From positions 95,036 to 159,035 of the forward strand of contig JARLGX010000002.1 in assembly GCA_031292575.1 (NCBI GenBank): a stretch of DNA of 64,000 bases, in the 5' to 3' direction. Both the position numbers and the translations under genes were made by a program. Positions 43,188 through 50,833 of this stretch are shown in pieces; position 1 is the first letter of the stretch, and the number at the start of each line of letters is the position of its first letter. A model generated the notes under the pieces. The model did no database searches, was not told the DNA's origin, and saw nothing but the letters and a program-made list of their open reading frames with translations. This stretch comes from Paludibacter sp. (GTDB lineage: Bacteria; Bacteroidota; Bacteroidia; Bacteroidales; Paludibacteraceae).

Positions 43188-44423
43188 GTGAACGAACCCA
43201 AAGAAGACCAACCCTTATATATCTACGAATACGATTATTCGTTACCTGATGAGCGCATTGCTAAATTTCCATTACCTCGCCGAGACTCTTCTAAGTTATT
43301 GGTTTATAGAGATAAAATTATAACTGAAAGCAATTTTAGCAATATAGCTGAATTTCTACCCCAGAATAGTTTATTGGTATATAACAACACGAGAGTTATT
43401 CATGCCCGATTGGTTTTCTTTAAGGAAACTGGAGCACGCATCGAGGTATTTTGTTTAGAACCGCTTACGCCATCCGACTACGCTCAATCTCTCGGCGCCA
43501 CAACAGAATGTGTGTGGAAATGTATGGTAGGAAATCTAAAGAAATGGAAAGAAGGAATATTAAGCAAGGCGATAGAAATTGACGGTAAAACAGGTACTTT
43601 CAATGCTCAATTACTCGAAACAGAAGGCAACACCCACAAAATTCATTTCTCGTGGAACAATGTCGATATTCATTTTGCCGATATCCTTGAAAAAACTGGT
43701 GAATTGCCAATTCCGCCTTATTTACACCGTAAAACGGAGGAAAGCGACCTGACAACCTATCAAACTGTTTATTCCAAAATAAAAGGTTCGGTGGCTGCAC
43801 CTACCGCAGGTTTGCATTTTACACCCGAAGTGTTTGAAAGCCTTCAATCAAAAAATATTGAAACAGAAGAACTAACCTTGCACGTGGGTGCCGGAACATT
43901 TCAACCGGTAAAAGCACAAAATATAGCTGAACACCAGATGCATACCGAAGTCATTTCGGTTCAACGCAGCACCATTGAACATTTGCAACACAAAGTTGGG
44001 AATATTATTGCTGTGGGAACAACTTCGGTGAGAACACTTGAAAGTTTGTATTACATTGGTAAAAATCTCGCCATTGTTCTCTCCCACGATACAAATAAAA
44101 ACAGTTGTTTACATGTATCTCAATGGGCACCTTATGAGATTCAGCAAGAACTGACTGCATTTGACGCGCTGCAAAACATTCTAAATTATCTTGATAAAAA
44201 TAATCTGACAACTTTACATGCCGATACACAAATCCTGATTAAACCCGGTTACCAATTTCGTGTGATAAATGGCATGATTACAAATTTTCACCAACCTAAA
44301 AGCACCTTATTATTACTCGTTTCGGCATTTGTAAACGGCAACTGGAAAGAAATATACGATTACGCGATGTCTAACAATTTTCGCTTTCTGAGTTATGGCG
44401 ATAGTTCATTGTTAATGCGGTAA
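43188..44423 (+). CDS. queA: S-adenosylmethionine:tRNA ribosyltransferase-isomerase
   Basis: A 411-residue enzyme that transfers the ribosyl part of SAM to preQ1 in tRNA, forming epoxyqueuosine. Motifs are YDYSLPDERIAKFPLPRRDS, LVYNNTRVIHARLVF, GSVAAPTAGLHFT, LHVGAGTFQPV and INGMITNFHQPKSTLLLLVS. No ATG lies near the family start. GTG 43188 is chosen because it is downstream of the promoter element and gives the right length. A queC gene is in the same window, but the two are far apart. Confidence 0.93.
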   Translation: MNEPKEDQPLYIYEYDYSLPDERIAKFPLPRRDSSKLLVYRDKIITESNFSNIAEFLPQNSLLVYNNTRVIHARLVFFKETGARIEVFCLEPLTPSDYAQSLGATTECVWKCMVGNLKKWKEGILSKAIEIDGKTGTFNAQLLETEGNTHKIHFSWNNVDIHFADILEKTGELPIPPYLHRKTEESDLTTYQTVYSKIKGSVAAPTAGLHFTPEVFESLQSKNIETEELTLHVGAGTFQPVKAQNIAEHQMHTEVISVQRSTIEHLQHKVGNIIAVGTTSVRTLESLYYIGKNLAIVLSHDTNKNSCLHVSQWAPYEIQQELTAFDALQNILNYLDKNNLTTLHADTQILIKPGYQFRVINGMITNFHQPKSTLLLLVSAFVNGNWKEIYDYAMSNNFRFLSYGDSSLLMR

Positions 44424-44437
44424 TATTCATCATTTAC

Positions 44438-44468
44438 TTGCACAACCCTCACATTTTTCGTATTTTTG
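44438..44468 (+). promoter_or_regulatory. Probable guaA promoter
   Basis: TTG (44438-44440) and TATTTTTG (44461-44468) are spaced by 20 nt, close to consensus, and end 54 nt before ATG 44523. Confidence 0.6.
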
Positions 44469-44522
44469 CGCAACTTTTTACAGTCCGCTAATTCAAGATT
44501 TAAATGCATACACACTAAATAT

Positions 44523-46043
44523 ATGTTGGAAAAAATTATTATCCTCGATTTCGGCTCACAAACCACTCAGTTGATTGGTCGCCGCTTACGCGAGCTGAAC
44601 GAATACTGCGAAATTCTACCATACAATAAGTTTCCTGAACACACCGACGATATTAAAGGAGTAATTCTTTCCGGTAGTCCATATTCGGTTTATGATCCTA
44701 CGGCTTTTAAAACCGATTTAAGCATTATTCGCGGAAAATTTCCGGTATTGGGTATTTGTTACGGAGCACAATTAATGGCATATACTTCAAATGGAGTTGT
44801 TGAATCGGCAGGTTCCCGCGAATACGGACGGGCTAACCTGTCATTTATTGACGACAATGATTCATTACTAAAAAACATTCAACCCGGATCGCAAATTTGG
44901 ATGTCGCATGGCGACAGTATCACTAAAATACCTGAAAGTTTCAGGAAAATTGCCAGCACCGATGATGTGGAACTGGCAGCTTTCAAGATTGAAGGTGAAA
45001 AAACCTGGGGTGTACAATTTCATCCTGAGGTTTATCACACACTTGATGGAACGTTGATTCTCGAAAACTTTCTGAATATTTGCGAATGTAAACGCGACTG
45101 GTCGCCTGCTTCGTTTGTAGAAAGTACAGTTGCGGAACTTAAGAAACAATTGGGCAATGACAAAGTGGTTCTCGGACTCTCAGGAGGTGTTGATTCATCG
45201 GTTGCTGCCGTATTGCTCAACAAAGCCATTGGAAAAAACCTGACTTGCATTTTCGTTGATCACGGTTTGCTTAGAAAGAATGAATTTGAAAACGTAATGA
45301 AAGATTACGAACACCTTGGACTTAACGTTATCGGTGTAAATGTAAAGGAGCGATTTTACAAGGCTTTGGCCGGAGTTTCCGATCCTGAACAAAAGCGCAA
45401 AATCATTGGCAGCGGCTTTATTGATGTGTTCGACGAAGAAGCTCACAAAATAAAAAATGTAAAATGGCTGGCGCAGGGCACTATTTATCCCGATATTATT
45501 GAATCGCTTTCCATCACAGGAACGGTGATTAAATCGCACCACAACGTGGGTGGACTTCCCGAAAAAATGAACCTCAAGTTATGCGAACCATTACGTCTTC
45601 TCTTTAAAGATGAAGTTCGCCGTGTGGGAACCCAACTTGGCATGATGCATCACCTCATTAAACGTCAACCATTCCCCGGACCAGGATTGGCCGTGCGTAT
45701 TTTAGGTGATATTACGGCTGAAAAAGTACGCATTTTGCAAGAAGCAGATGATATTTTCATTAGCGGCTTACGTGAATGGAACTTGTATGATATGGTTTGG
45801 CAAGCAGGCGTTATACTGCTTCCGGTACAATCGGTTGGAGTAATGGGCGACGAAAGGACTTACGAAAATGCCGTTGCACTGCGTGCCGTAACTTCTACAG
45901 ATGCTATGACAGCCGATTGGGCACAATTGCCTTATGAATTTCTTGCCAAAATGTCAAACGAAATTATCAACAAAGTAAAAGGTGTAAACCGAGTTGTCTA
46001 CGACATCAGCTCCAAACCGCCTGCTACAATTGAGTGGGAATAA
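44523..46043 (+). CDS. guaA: GMP synthase (glutamine-hydrolysing)
   Basis: A 506-residue enzyme that aminates XMP to GMP. The class I amidotransferase domain has the Cys nucleophile in [11 protein letters not shown] and HPE in [14 protein letters not shown]. The ATP pyrophosphatase P-loop is [16 protein letters not shown] (about 218-233). The C-terminal dimerisation domain ends [12 protein letters not shown] 44523 is preferred over 44466, which lies in the promoter. A 23-bp inverted repeat lies just after the stop. Confidence 0.97.
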   Translation: MLEKIIILDFGSQTTQLIGRRLRELNEYCEILPYNKFPEHTDDIKGVILSGSPYSVYDPTAFKTDLSIIRGKFPVLGICYGAQLMAYTSNGVVESAGSREYGRANLSFIDDNDSLLKNIQPGSQIWMSHGDSITKIPESFRKIASTDDVELAAFKIEGEKTWGVQFHPEVYHTLDGTLILENFLNICECKRDWSPASFVESTVAELKKQLGNDKVVLGLSGGVDSSVAAVLLNKAIGKNLTCIFVDHGLLRKNEFENVMKDYEHLGLNVIGVNVKERFYKALAGVSDPEQKRKIIGSGFIDVFDEEAHKIKNVKWLAQGTIYPDIIESLSITGTVIKSHHNVGGLPEKMNLKLCEPLRLLFKDEVRRVGTQLGMMHHLIKRQPFPGPGLAVRILGDITAEKVRILQEADDIFISGLREWNLYDMVWQAGVILLPVQSVGVMGDERTYENAVALRAVTSTDAMTADWAQLPYEFLAKMSNEIINKVKGVNRVVYDISSKPPATIEWE

Positions 46044-46051
46044 AAAATTTC

Positions 46052-46112
46052 GGGTTTCGCGATTTTCAATCGCGAATATTTAATATAAACGCGATTGAAA
46101 ATCGCGAAACCC
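46052..46112. repeat. Perfect 23-bp inverted repeat between guaA and tatD
   Basis: Arm 1 is 46052-46074 (begins GGGTTTCGCG) and arm 2 is 46090-46112 (ends GCGAAACCC). They are exact reverse complements with a 15-nt AT-rich loop. The T run is short (CTTTT). It ends 5 nt before the tatD ATG and could occlude its ribosome binding site when folded. Confidence 0.9.
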
Positions 46113-46117
46113 CTTTT

Positions 46118-46882
46118 ATGATTGATACCCATTCTCATATTTACTCAGAAGAATTTGACACTGACCGCGCCGAAGTAATTATCCGTGCTAAAGAAGTCGG
46201 CGTAAGTCATATTATTTTACCTAATTGCGATAGTGGCACATTATCTCCTATGCTGACTTTGGAGGCAAAATATCCGAAATTTTGCCATGCTGCTATCGGA
46301 TTGCATCCAACCAGTGTCAAGCAAAATTATAAAGAAGAACTTACATTAATAAAATCGGAACTGGAACGCCGAAAATGGACTGCTGTTGGAGAAATTGGAA
46401 TCGATTTATATTGGGACAAGACTTTTTTGCCAGAACAAATTATTGTTTTTCAACAACAAATCGACTGGGCATTGGAATATAACTTACCGATAATTATTCA
46501 TGTGCGCGATTCATTCAGCGAAACCATGATGGCACTTGCCCCTTATAAAAACAAAGGATTAACCGGAGTTTTTCATAGCTTTACAGGAACGATTGAAGAA
46601 GCGCAGGAAATTATAGCTTTTGGTGGTTTTAAATTTGGAATAAACGGAATTGTAACCTTTAAGAATTCCGGATTATCTGCTGTAGTTAAACAAATTCCTT
46701 TGGAATATATTCTGTTGGAAACCGATTCACCTTACCTCACCCCCACTCCACATCGTGGAAAACGGAATGAAAGTGCTTATGTACGTTTGGTTTGTAAAAA
46801 AATAGCTGAAATTTATAATTGCAGCGAAATGGAAGTCGAGGAACAAACAACACTAAATGCAACTTCATTATTTGACATCTAA
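46118..46882 (+). CDS. TatD-family metal-dependent hydrolase
   Basis: A 254-residue TIM-barrel hydrolase. Metal ligands include IDTHSHIYSEEFD (2-14), VGEIGIDLYW, IIIHVRDSF, VFHSFTG and LETDSPYLTPTPHRGKRNE. TatD relatives act as DNases or deacylases. ATG 46118 is the start; an in-frame extension to 46034 reads through the 23-bp inverted repeat and guaA end and is not used. It is the last gene before the tRNA-linked island. Confidence 0.9.
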   Translation: MIDTHSHIYSEEFDTDRAEVIIRAKEVGVSHIILPNCDSGTLSPMLTLEAKYPKFCHAAIGLHPTSVKQNYKEELTLIKSELERRKWTAVGEIGIDLYWDKTFLPEQIIVFQQQIDWALEYNLPIIIHVRDSFSETMMALAPYKNKGLTGVFHSFTGTIEEAQEIIAFGGFKFGINGIVTFKNSGLSAVVKQIPLEYILLETDSPYLTPTPHRGKRNESAYVRLVCKKIAEIYNCSEMEVEEQTTLNATSLFDI

Positions 46883-46920
46883 TTTATCTAACAACATTTT
46901 AAATTACCAGTTTATTTGTA

Positions 46921-46928
46921 TACATTTG
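46921..46928 (+). promoter_or_regulatory. -7 element of the tRNA-Ser gene
   Basis: TACATTTG fits TAnnTTTG and ends 18 nt before the tRNA. Confidence 0.55.
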
Positions 46929-46946
46929 CACTCCAGATAAAAAAAC

Positions 46947-47034
46947 GGAGAGGTGCTCGAGTGGTTGAAGAGGCACGCCTGGAAAGCGTGTGTACCTCAA
47001 AAGGGTACCGAGAGTTCGAATCTCTTCCTCTCCG
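46947..47034 (+). tRNA. tRNA-Ser (anticodon GGA)
   Basis: The acceptor stem GGAGAGG (46947-46953) pairs with CCTCTCC (47027-47033), followed by discriminator G. The anticodon loop reads CTGGAAA with anticodon GGA. A long variable arm (class II) and the T-loop GTTCGAATC are present. CCA is not encoded. Its 3' end is directly followed by an outward-facing integrase gene, so it is the probable attachment site of the element. Confidence 0.95.
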
Positions 47035-47050
47035 CTTATCACTTACAATC

Positions 47051-47083
47051 AGGTAGTTACAAGAAATTGGACTACCTTTTTTT
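47051..47083 (+). terminator. Terminator after tRNA-Ser
   Basis: AGGTAGT (47051-47057) pairs with ACTACCT (47071-47077), followed by a run of seven T. Confidence 0.75.
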
Positions 47084-47152
47084 ATGCTCAAATTCTCTGA
47101 AAATACTGCATTTATACTTCAAAGTTAAACCGAGAGTTAAACCAAAAAAGTC

Positions 47153-48361
47153 ATGAATGCAACAGTTAATGTGCTATGCTACAAGTCAAAGACCCTCAGT
47201 AATGGTGAAAATCCATTGATGTTACGTATCTGTAAAGATGGAAAAAAGAAGTATCAGAGTCTCAAAATCTCCATTAATCCACAATTCTGGGATTTTGAAA
47301 AAGACAAACCAAAACGAAATTGCCCGAATAGAGAATTTATTGAAGAGCTTATCAGTTCAAGTATTGAAAAGGTCCGCAAACAAATCCTGGAATTAAATGC
47401 AGAGGGCAAAGACTATTCAGCTCAATCACTTTTAATATCAGATGACCAACAGAAAGTAATTAGAACCGTTGGGGATTTTTACAAAAAGTTGCTGTCAGAA
47501 ATGGAATTGTCCGATAAATATGGTAATTGGCGTATTTATAAAAGCTCTTATAATTCGTTGAATAAATTCACAAACAACAAATTGGACTTATTATTTTCCG
47601 AAATTGATGTTTTGTGGCTAAATAAATACGAGCAATGGCAGAGGAAAAATGGCAATAAGGACACAACAATAAGTGTTCAGTTTAGAACGCTGAGAGCTGT
47701 TTTTAATAAGGCTGTAGAGGCAAAAAGTCTAAATAAAGCCTATTATCCATTTGATGATTATAAAGTCAGCAAATTCGATATTACAACCCAAAAACGCGCC
47801 ATTTCTAAGGAAGATATTAATAAGATTGTCACTGTAAATTTGGACGATAAAAAACTAAAATTTGCCAGAGATATATTCGTATTCAGTTATTTATGTGGTG
47901 GCATAAGTTTTATTGATATTGCCAAACTCAAAGAATCCAACATAATAAATGGCTGCCTTGTCTATAGGCGTAATAAAACGAATAAACCAATTAATCTGAA
48001 GCTACTTCCCGAAGCACAAAACATTTTAAATCATTATTCACAAGGTCGTACAAATAACTATTTGTTTCCAATCCTTGAAGTAAATAACCATTTGACTGAA
48101 AAGCAACGGAAGATGAGAGTTCACAATTTACTTTACAGAGTGGATAAACGGTTACAAACAATAGCAGGTCTGGCAGAAGTAAACACTCACATTACCACCT
48201 ATGTTGCACGGCACTCATTCGCCACGGTTTTAAAACGCTCAGGCGTTTCCACTTCCATAATAAGTGAATCACTGGGGCATAGTTCCGAAAAGGTTACACG
48301 TATCTATTTGGACAGCTTCGAAAACAGCCAAATCAGCGAAGCGATGATGAATCTGCTCTGA
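47153..48361 (+). CDS. IntDOT-like tyrosine recombinase (element integrase)
   Basis: A 402-residue site-specific recombinase. An Arm-type N-terminal domain (to about 90) and a SAM-like core-binding domain (about 105-195) precede the catalytic domain. YLCGGISFIDIAKLK occupies the Arg-I box. The usual Arg aligns with Ser, as reported for the CTnDOT integrase. The second box is TTYVARHSFAT (Arg kept, first His replaced by Tyr). The last box LGHSSEKVTRIYL gives the catalytic Tyr. It starts 118 nt after tRNA-Ser and reads away from it, as expected for integration in the tRNA 3' end. Confidence 0.93.
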   Translation: MNATVNVLCYKSKTLSNGENPLMLRICKDGKKKYQSLKISINPQFWDFEKDKPKRNCPNREFIEELISSSIEKVRKQILELNAEGKDYSAQSLLISDDQQKVIRTVGDFYKKLLSEMELSDKYGNWRIYKSSYNSLNKFTNNKLDLLFSEIDVLWLNKYEQWQRKNGNKDTTISVQFRTLRAVFNKAVEAKSLNKAYYPFDDYKVSKFDITTQKRAISKEDINKIVTVNLDDKKLKFARDIFVFSYLCGGISFIDIAKLKESNIINGCLVYRRNKTNKPINLKLLPEAQNILNHYSQGRTNNYLFPILEVNNHLTEKQRKMRVHNLLYRVDKRLQTIAGLAEVNTHITTYVARHSFATVLKRSGVSTSIISESLGHSSEKVTRIYLDSFENSQISEAMMNLL

Positions 48362-48379
48362 TGAAACAATTCAATAATA

Positions 48380-48416
48380 AAATGCAAGGTCTCAGGGCTT
48401 TGCATTTCTTTTTTTA
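48380..48416 (+). terminator. Terminator after the integrase gene
   Basis: AAATGCAAGG (48380-48389) and CTTTGCATTT (48398-48407) form an 8-9 bp stem followed by a T-rich run. Confidence 0.7.
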
Positions 48417-48922
48417 TAGTTGTCTAATTTTTAAAAATCGTATTCACGGGATAAATATTTTTCAAGTATAATTATATGTCTTATTTTCAGGTATATATAA
48501 ATTATTTTCAAATTTCAAAGAAAATATGTTTACAATTATTTGCATATGTCGATTTTAATTATTACTTTCGATAGAATTTATAATTATGCTTGCCAGTGGG
48601 CAATCATATTTTTGGACATAAAACGGAGGATATGAAGAGTTAATCAAACTTTAATCATTGACCTCCAATAAGTTGCTCTCTCTTGTTGGAGGCTTCAGTT
48701 AGTTCCATATTTGCAGGTTTTAAACCATGCAATAGAGCGGCTGAAAATAGAGAGCTAACCGAATTCATTGGATGGCAAGCGTGCTACCAATTTGACTTCG
48801 GCGAACATATAAGCGAAATGCACATAATTTCAATATGGGGAATATTCGAGCTTGGTATAATAAAGCGAATTGCTACTATTGAAGGATTTATTGCTAAAAT
48901 TAACCAATTAGTAATAAAACGG
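48417..48922. other. Gene-poor interval
   Basis: No convincing gene is seen. It is AT-rich at first and more balanced after about 48660. A 96-codon frame at 48683-48973 has no family features and overlaps the next gene start. The interval may hold an element-specific origin or an oriT, but I see no clear hallmark. Confidence 0.4.
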
Positions 48923-48955
48923 TGTCCCAGATGTCCCGAGAAATCGGCTGGGACA
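48923..48955. repeat. TGTCCC motif cluster upstream of the RepA-like gene
   Basis: TGTCCC at 48923 and 48932 and its complement GGGACA at 48950 lie within 33 bp. TGTCCCAG and CTGGGACA form a perfect 8-bp inverted repeat, 14 nt before the RepA-like ATG. Confidence 0.6.
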
Positions 48956-48969
48956 GTAAAGAATTTTAA

Positions 48970-50043
48970 ATGAAAGTACGTAGATTTAATAGAAATTTAA
49001 AGTGGGTGTCGATAGAAAAAAGGGTGATCGACAAAAATGTTTTAGTAGATGGAGTTGAAGTTGGGTTTTTTAATTGCCGAACTGCTAACGAGTGTTTGTG
49101 TTCTGCAAAATCACAGGCAGCCCCCAAAAGGTTGTTTGATAGTCTTATTTTTGAAAATGAGTTAACAATTTTAGTTGCTGATACAGGCGTTGGCAAGTCT
49201 ATTTTTGGAGTTCAAATAGCGAATCAAATTAGCACCACTGAAAAGGTGTTATACTTTGATTTAGAGCTTACTGACAAGCAATTTCAGGGCAGGTATTCAG
49301 AAAACTATGAAAATGAGTTCGAGTTTAATGAGAACTTTTATAGAGCTGTTTTTAAACGAAAATTTGAGATGCCAAATAATATCTCTTATGAAGAATATTT
49401 TATCAAATGTTTGAAGAATCTAATTATTCAAACCGGTGCTAAAGTTGTCATTATTGACAATATGACACGTTTAATTTCAGGAGATACCGACCAGGCCAAA
49501 AATGCAAAACCGCTAATGGATAGCCTTAATAACTTGAAATTTGATTTCAATCTTACTATGTTGCTGTTGGAGCATACAAAAAAAGTTGATTCGTATCGGC
49601 CAATACAATTAAATGATTTACAGGGCTCTAAGATGAAAGCCAACTTTGCAGATTCTGTATTCACTATTGGAAGAAGCTCAAAAGGTAGAAACATTCGATA
49701 TGTGAAACAGCTTAAAGTTCGTTCATGCGAGAATGAATATGATGGTGACAATGTAATTGAATATGAAGTTGCAAAAGATAATTCTTTTCTTCATTTTCGG
49801 CATATTGGCTATAGTCCTGAATCTGACCACTTGATGCAAGCGGACGAGATGGATAGGTCTTCATTGGCTTATCAGGCTAAGACTTTGCATAGGCAAGGTT
49901 TAAGCTATAGAAAAGCTGGACTGGAGTTAGGTATTTCAAAAAGTACGGTTGAACGGTTAGTTAAATCAGAATTAGACACTCCTGCTGTCCCAGTTTTATT
50001 GCAGGGACAAATGGGACAAATTTCAACCATTCAAACAGCATAA
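48970..50043 (+). CDS. RepA-like RecA-fold ATPase of a mobile element
   Basis: A 357-residue AAA_25/RepA-type ATPase. Walker A is VADTGVGKSIFGVQIA (about 73-88). The Walker B-like strand is AKVVIIDNMTRLISGD (about 157-172). The QGSKMKANFADSVFTIGRSS segment is typical of plasmid RepA and element helicases. A C-terminal helix-turn-helix (LSYRKAGLELGISKSTVERL, about 313-332) follows. Probable role: element replication or control. TGTCCC clusters flank the gene, one before the start and one inside the last 60 bases. The next ORF starts 1 nt after the stop. Confidence 0.85.
   Translation: MKVRRFNRNLKWVSIEKRVIDKNVLVDGVEVGFFNCRTANECLCSAKSQAAPKRLFDSLIFENELTILVADTGVGKSIFGVQIANQISTTEKVLYFDLELTDKQFQGRYSENYENEFEFNENFYRAVFKRKFEMPNNISYEEYFIKCLKNLIIQTGAKVVIIDNMTRLISGDTDQAKNAKPLMDSLNNLKFDFNLTMLLLEHTKKVDSYRPIQLNDLQGSKMKANFADSVFTIGRSSKGRNIRYVKQLKVRSCENEYDGDNVIEYEVAKDNSFLHFRHIGYSPESDHLMQADEMDRSSLAYQAKTLHRQGLSYRKAGLELGISKSTVERLVKSELDTPAVPVLLQGQMGQISTIQTA
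49986..50018. repeat. Second TGTCCC motif cluster, at the end of the RepA-like gene
   Basis: TGTCCC at 49986 and complementary GGGACA at 50004 and 50013 fall in 33 bp, the same count and span as the upstream cluster. The sequence is inside the coding region, so part of the pattern could reflect the protein (QGQMGQ). Confidence 0.5.
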
Positions 50044-50044
50044 T

Positions 50045-50368
50045 ATGAATATATTCGAACAAAAAGAAAGACAGATCCGTTGAGAATTAGAAGTAAACGA
50101 CAAACTTCAGGAGCTAAGCGAAGTTCCTAAAATGTATGAGAAAATTGTTGAAAGTTTGGCAGAAATAAAAAACTTATTGCTTGAAAAATCAAAAGCCCCG
50201 GCTGATGCTATTCTGGATAATAAAGATTTTATCAAGCTGATGGGGATTTCTACCAGAACCGCCCAACAATGAAGAGATGATGGTTTGATTCAATTTTCAC
50301 AAATTGGAAATAAAATCTATTATAGGATGAGTAATGTAGATATTCTGTTAAGTCAAAACAGAAATTAG
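50045..50368 (+). pseudogene. Excisionase-like HTH gene interrupted by two in-frame TGA codons
   Basis: Reading from ATG 50045 to TAG 50366-50368 gives 107 codons broken by TGA at 50081-50083 and 50270-50272. The C-terminal part reads DFIKLMGISTRTAQQ-stop-RDDGLIQFSQIGNKIYYR. This is the MerR/excisionase-type helix-turn-helix of Bacteroidota elements, where Trp is expected at the second stop. The first TGA could also replace Trp. Both changes are TGG to TGA, so two transitions, or read-through, would explain them. Other genes in the window end with TGA, so the host reads it as stop. The gene starts 1 nt after the RepA-like stop. Confidence 0.75.
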
Positions 50369-50527
50369 CTCACTTATTAAGATGTCATATATTCAGGTCG
50401 TTAAGAGCAATTCTTAGCGGCCTGTTTTATTTTTCTTTTTTGTTGAAAACTTTTTTCAATTTTTCGTTGGAGATTCAATTATTTGAAATACATTTGTCAA
50501 ATATTGTCAAGTCAAAAACAATCAATT

Positions 50528-50833
50528 ATGTTATTTGTAGATAAAATAAGACAACTACGTGAGGAGAAGCAACTTCTGCAACGTCAAGTTTCAGCATTTC
50601 TTGAAATGGATAATGCTCTCTATTGTAAAATAGAACGTGGTGACCGTCCAGTAAAACGGGAACAAGTAAAATTACTCGCAAAATTGTTCGATTTTGATGA
50701 GTCAGAACTGTTAAAACTCTGGTTGGCTGATAAAGTGTACGAAATAGTTGGTCAAGAGAAAGATGCCAATGGCATATTAAATGTTGTACAAGATAATATT
50801 GATGAATATAAAAAAAATAAATATTATGAATAA
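50528..50833 (+). CDS. XRE-family regulator preceding the methyltransferase
   Basis: A 101-residue protein with an N-terminal helix-turn-helix (VDKIRQLREEKQLLQRQVSA, FLEMDNALYCKIERGDRPVK) and a helical tail. Start ATG 50528 is preferred over the in-frame start at 50483. The stop overlaps the methyltransferase start by 8 nt, so the two are translationally coupled. Such regulators often precede methyltransferases in Bacteroidota restriction-modification loci and probably set the methylase level. Confidence 0.85.
   Translation: MLFVDKIRQLREEKQLLQRQVSAFLEMDNALYCKIERGDRPVKREQVKLLAKLFDFDESELLKLWLADKVYEIVGQEKDANGILNVVQDNIDEYKKNKYYE

Noticed and set aside
44466..44522. N-terminal extension of guaA
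   Set aside because: It starts at a TTG inside the promoter element TATTTTTG; the family begins at ATG 44523.
46034..46117. N-terminal extension of the TatD protein
   Set aside because: It reads through the guaA end and the 23-bp inverted repeat; ATG 46118 gives the conserved MIDTHSHIY start.
48683..48973. 96-codon frame upstream of the RepA-like gene
   Set aside because: It has no family features or good start context and overlaps the next gene start; the TGTCCC cluster lies in it. Kept as non-coding with low certainty.
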